Part shown: in pieces, positions 62,961-64,000 of the stretch
Layout: each line of letters opens with the position of its first letter
How positions within the stretch are numbered: position 1 is the stretch's first letter
Assembly: GCA_014529385.2 (NCBI GenBank)
Contig: CM043964.1
Span: 103,248,587-103,312,586, forward strand
DNA: 64,000 nt
DNA from: Adiantum capillus-veneris
Lineage: Eukaryota; Streptophyta; Polypodiopsida; Polypodiales; Pteridaceae
Reading direction: 5' to 3'
Position numbers and translations under genes: made by a program
The notes under the pieces: generated by a model
What the model was told of the DNA's origin: nothing
The model's database searches: none
What the model saw: the letters and a program-made list of their open reading frames with translations, nothing else

Positions 62961-64000
62961 CAATTATTAGTCTAAATGGCCAAGTGCCGGATCTAGGATC
63001 TACTCATCCCACCAACATTATGTAAAACTACAAGTGTTACTGAATGCACCTATATTTAAGACATGGCTAGAATGACCAAGTGGTGGATCTAAGAGATACC
63101 AACAATTGGATCCACACTTCAAGCCTTCGTTCTAATGGCCAAGTGGTGGATCTAGGATATACTCATCCCACAGACATTGTGTAAAATTACCAGTGTTGTG
63201 ATGGCCAAGTGCCGAATGCACCTAACTTCAGGACATTGTTATCGCCAAGTGGTGGATCTAGGTGACACCAACAATTGTCTCTACAATTCAAGCCTTTCTT
63301 ATAATGGCCAAGTGATGGATCTTGATGCAACCGGTTACCAATTCTTACTCTAAATGGACAAGTGGTGGATCTAGGATCTACTAATCCCACAAAAATTGTG
63401 TAAAATTACAAGTGTTATGGTGGCCAAGTGTTCAATCCACCTAACTGGCCAAGTGGTGGATCTATGAGACATGAACAATTGGATCCACATTTCAAGCCTT
63501 TGTTACAATGGCCAAGTGGTGTATGTTTGATGCACCTACTTCACAATTTCTTAGCCTAAATGTCCAAGTGACGAATCTAGAATCTACTTATCCCACAAAC
63601 ATTGTGTAAAATTACAAGTGTTATGATGGCCAAGTATTGAATGCACCTACCTTTAAGACATGGCTAGAATGGCCAAGTGGTGGATCTAGGAGATACCAAC
63701 AATTAGATTCACACTTCAAGCCTTGATTCTAATGGCCAACTGGTGGATCTTTGATGTATCTAATTCCCAAATTTTAGTCTAAATGGCCAAGTGGTGGTGG
63801 ATCTAGGATCTACTCATTCCACAGACATTGTGTAAAATTACCACTGTTATGATGGCCAAGTGTTGAATGCACCTAACTTTAGGACATGGTTAGAATGGCC
63901 AAGTGGTGGTTCTAGGTGACACCAAAAATTGTATCTACAGTTCAAGCCTTTGCTATAATGGCAAAGTGGTAGATCTTTGATGCCCCTACTTACCAATTCT
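62961..64000. repeat. Minisatellite with ~205-225 bp units, GGCCAAGTGGTGGATCTAGG core
   Basis: The marker ACTCATCCCAC (with variants) lies at 63002, 63161, 63380, 63586 and 63812. Each unit has two to three GGCCAAGTGGTGGATCTAGG cores plus ATTGTGTAAAATTACAAGTG and CACACTTCAAGCCTT. The array runs off the window end. Confidence 0.85.

Noticed and set aside
57240-64000. CRISPR-like repeat array
   Set aside because: Units are degenerate, there are no unique spacers of constant length, and the context is a plant nuclear genome.

Overview
The window is a repeat-dominated piece of a land-plant nuclear genome. The evidence is long terminal repeat (LTR) retrotransposons of plant-type Ty3/gypsy lineages stacked inside each other, GT-AG introns, long (CT)n tracts, MITEs, AT-rich spacers and minisatellites. 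I cannot fix the species; a large TE-rich genome such as a fern, lycophyte or gymnosperm would fit. I see no rRNA, tRNA, organellar or bacterial gene and no intact conventional host gene. All names A1, A2, B, C, D and E are mine.

Layout. Positions 1-560 are a minisatellite array. 905-2160 is a decayed minus-strand coding relic of unknown family. 2222-20664 is element A1, a broken Tat-like Ty3/gypsy element. It contains a 271-bp MITE (3956-4226) and a complete, young 10.7-kb element C (4500-15217; two 2.7-kb LTRs, roughly 0.6% divergent by eye, GTGG duplication). About 21.5-49.6 kb is a four-level nest: element E (minus strand, gag-protease only) is split by A2 (25145-48871, a second copy of family A), A2 is split by B (29046-45797, 5-bp duplication ACATG), and B is split by D (30893-39110, 5-bp duplication GAAAG). 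D is a chromovirus-like element with long open frames but a deleted RNase H. 50.05-57.2 kb carries a plus-strand gene fragment, a 2.6-kb AGCTAT-rich spacer and a minus-strand, slightly broken transposase-like gene with the HTHED motif I associate with DUF7869. 57.2-64 kb is mostly minisatellite sharing the GACAAGTGGTGGACCT core of positions 1-560 in the opposite orientation, plus a GC-rich hairpin minisatellite (59.58-60.0 kb) and a 218-bp MITE (62098-62315).

The most unusual object is element C. Its body opens with a leader region, which I read as a four-exon gene (7278-8816; about 428 codons when joined) made of two pairs of duplicated modules. All three junctions are phase 2, and the last exon has no methionine codon, so it appears to depend on splicing. 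Downstream is one uninterrupted 1207-codon frame in which a gag with a zinc knuckle runs directly into RNase H, a second archaeal-type RNase H and integrase, with no protease and no reverse transcriptase. Element C therefore looks like a recently mobile, protein-coding but non-autonomous Tat derivative that would need RT from another element.

Relative ages follow from nesting: E is older than A2, A2 than B, B than D; A1 is older than C and than its MITE. LTR divergence agrees (B LTRs visibly diverged, D and C LTRs close).
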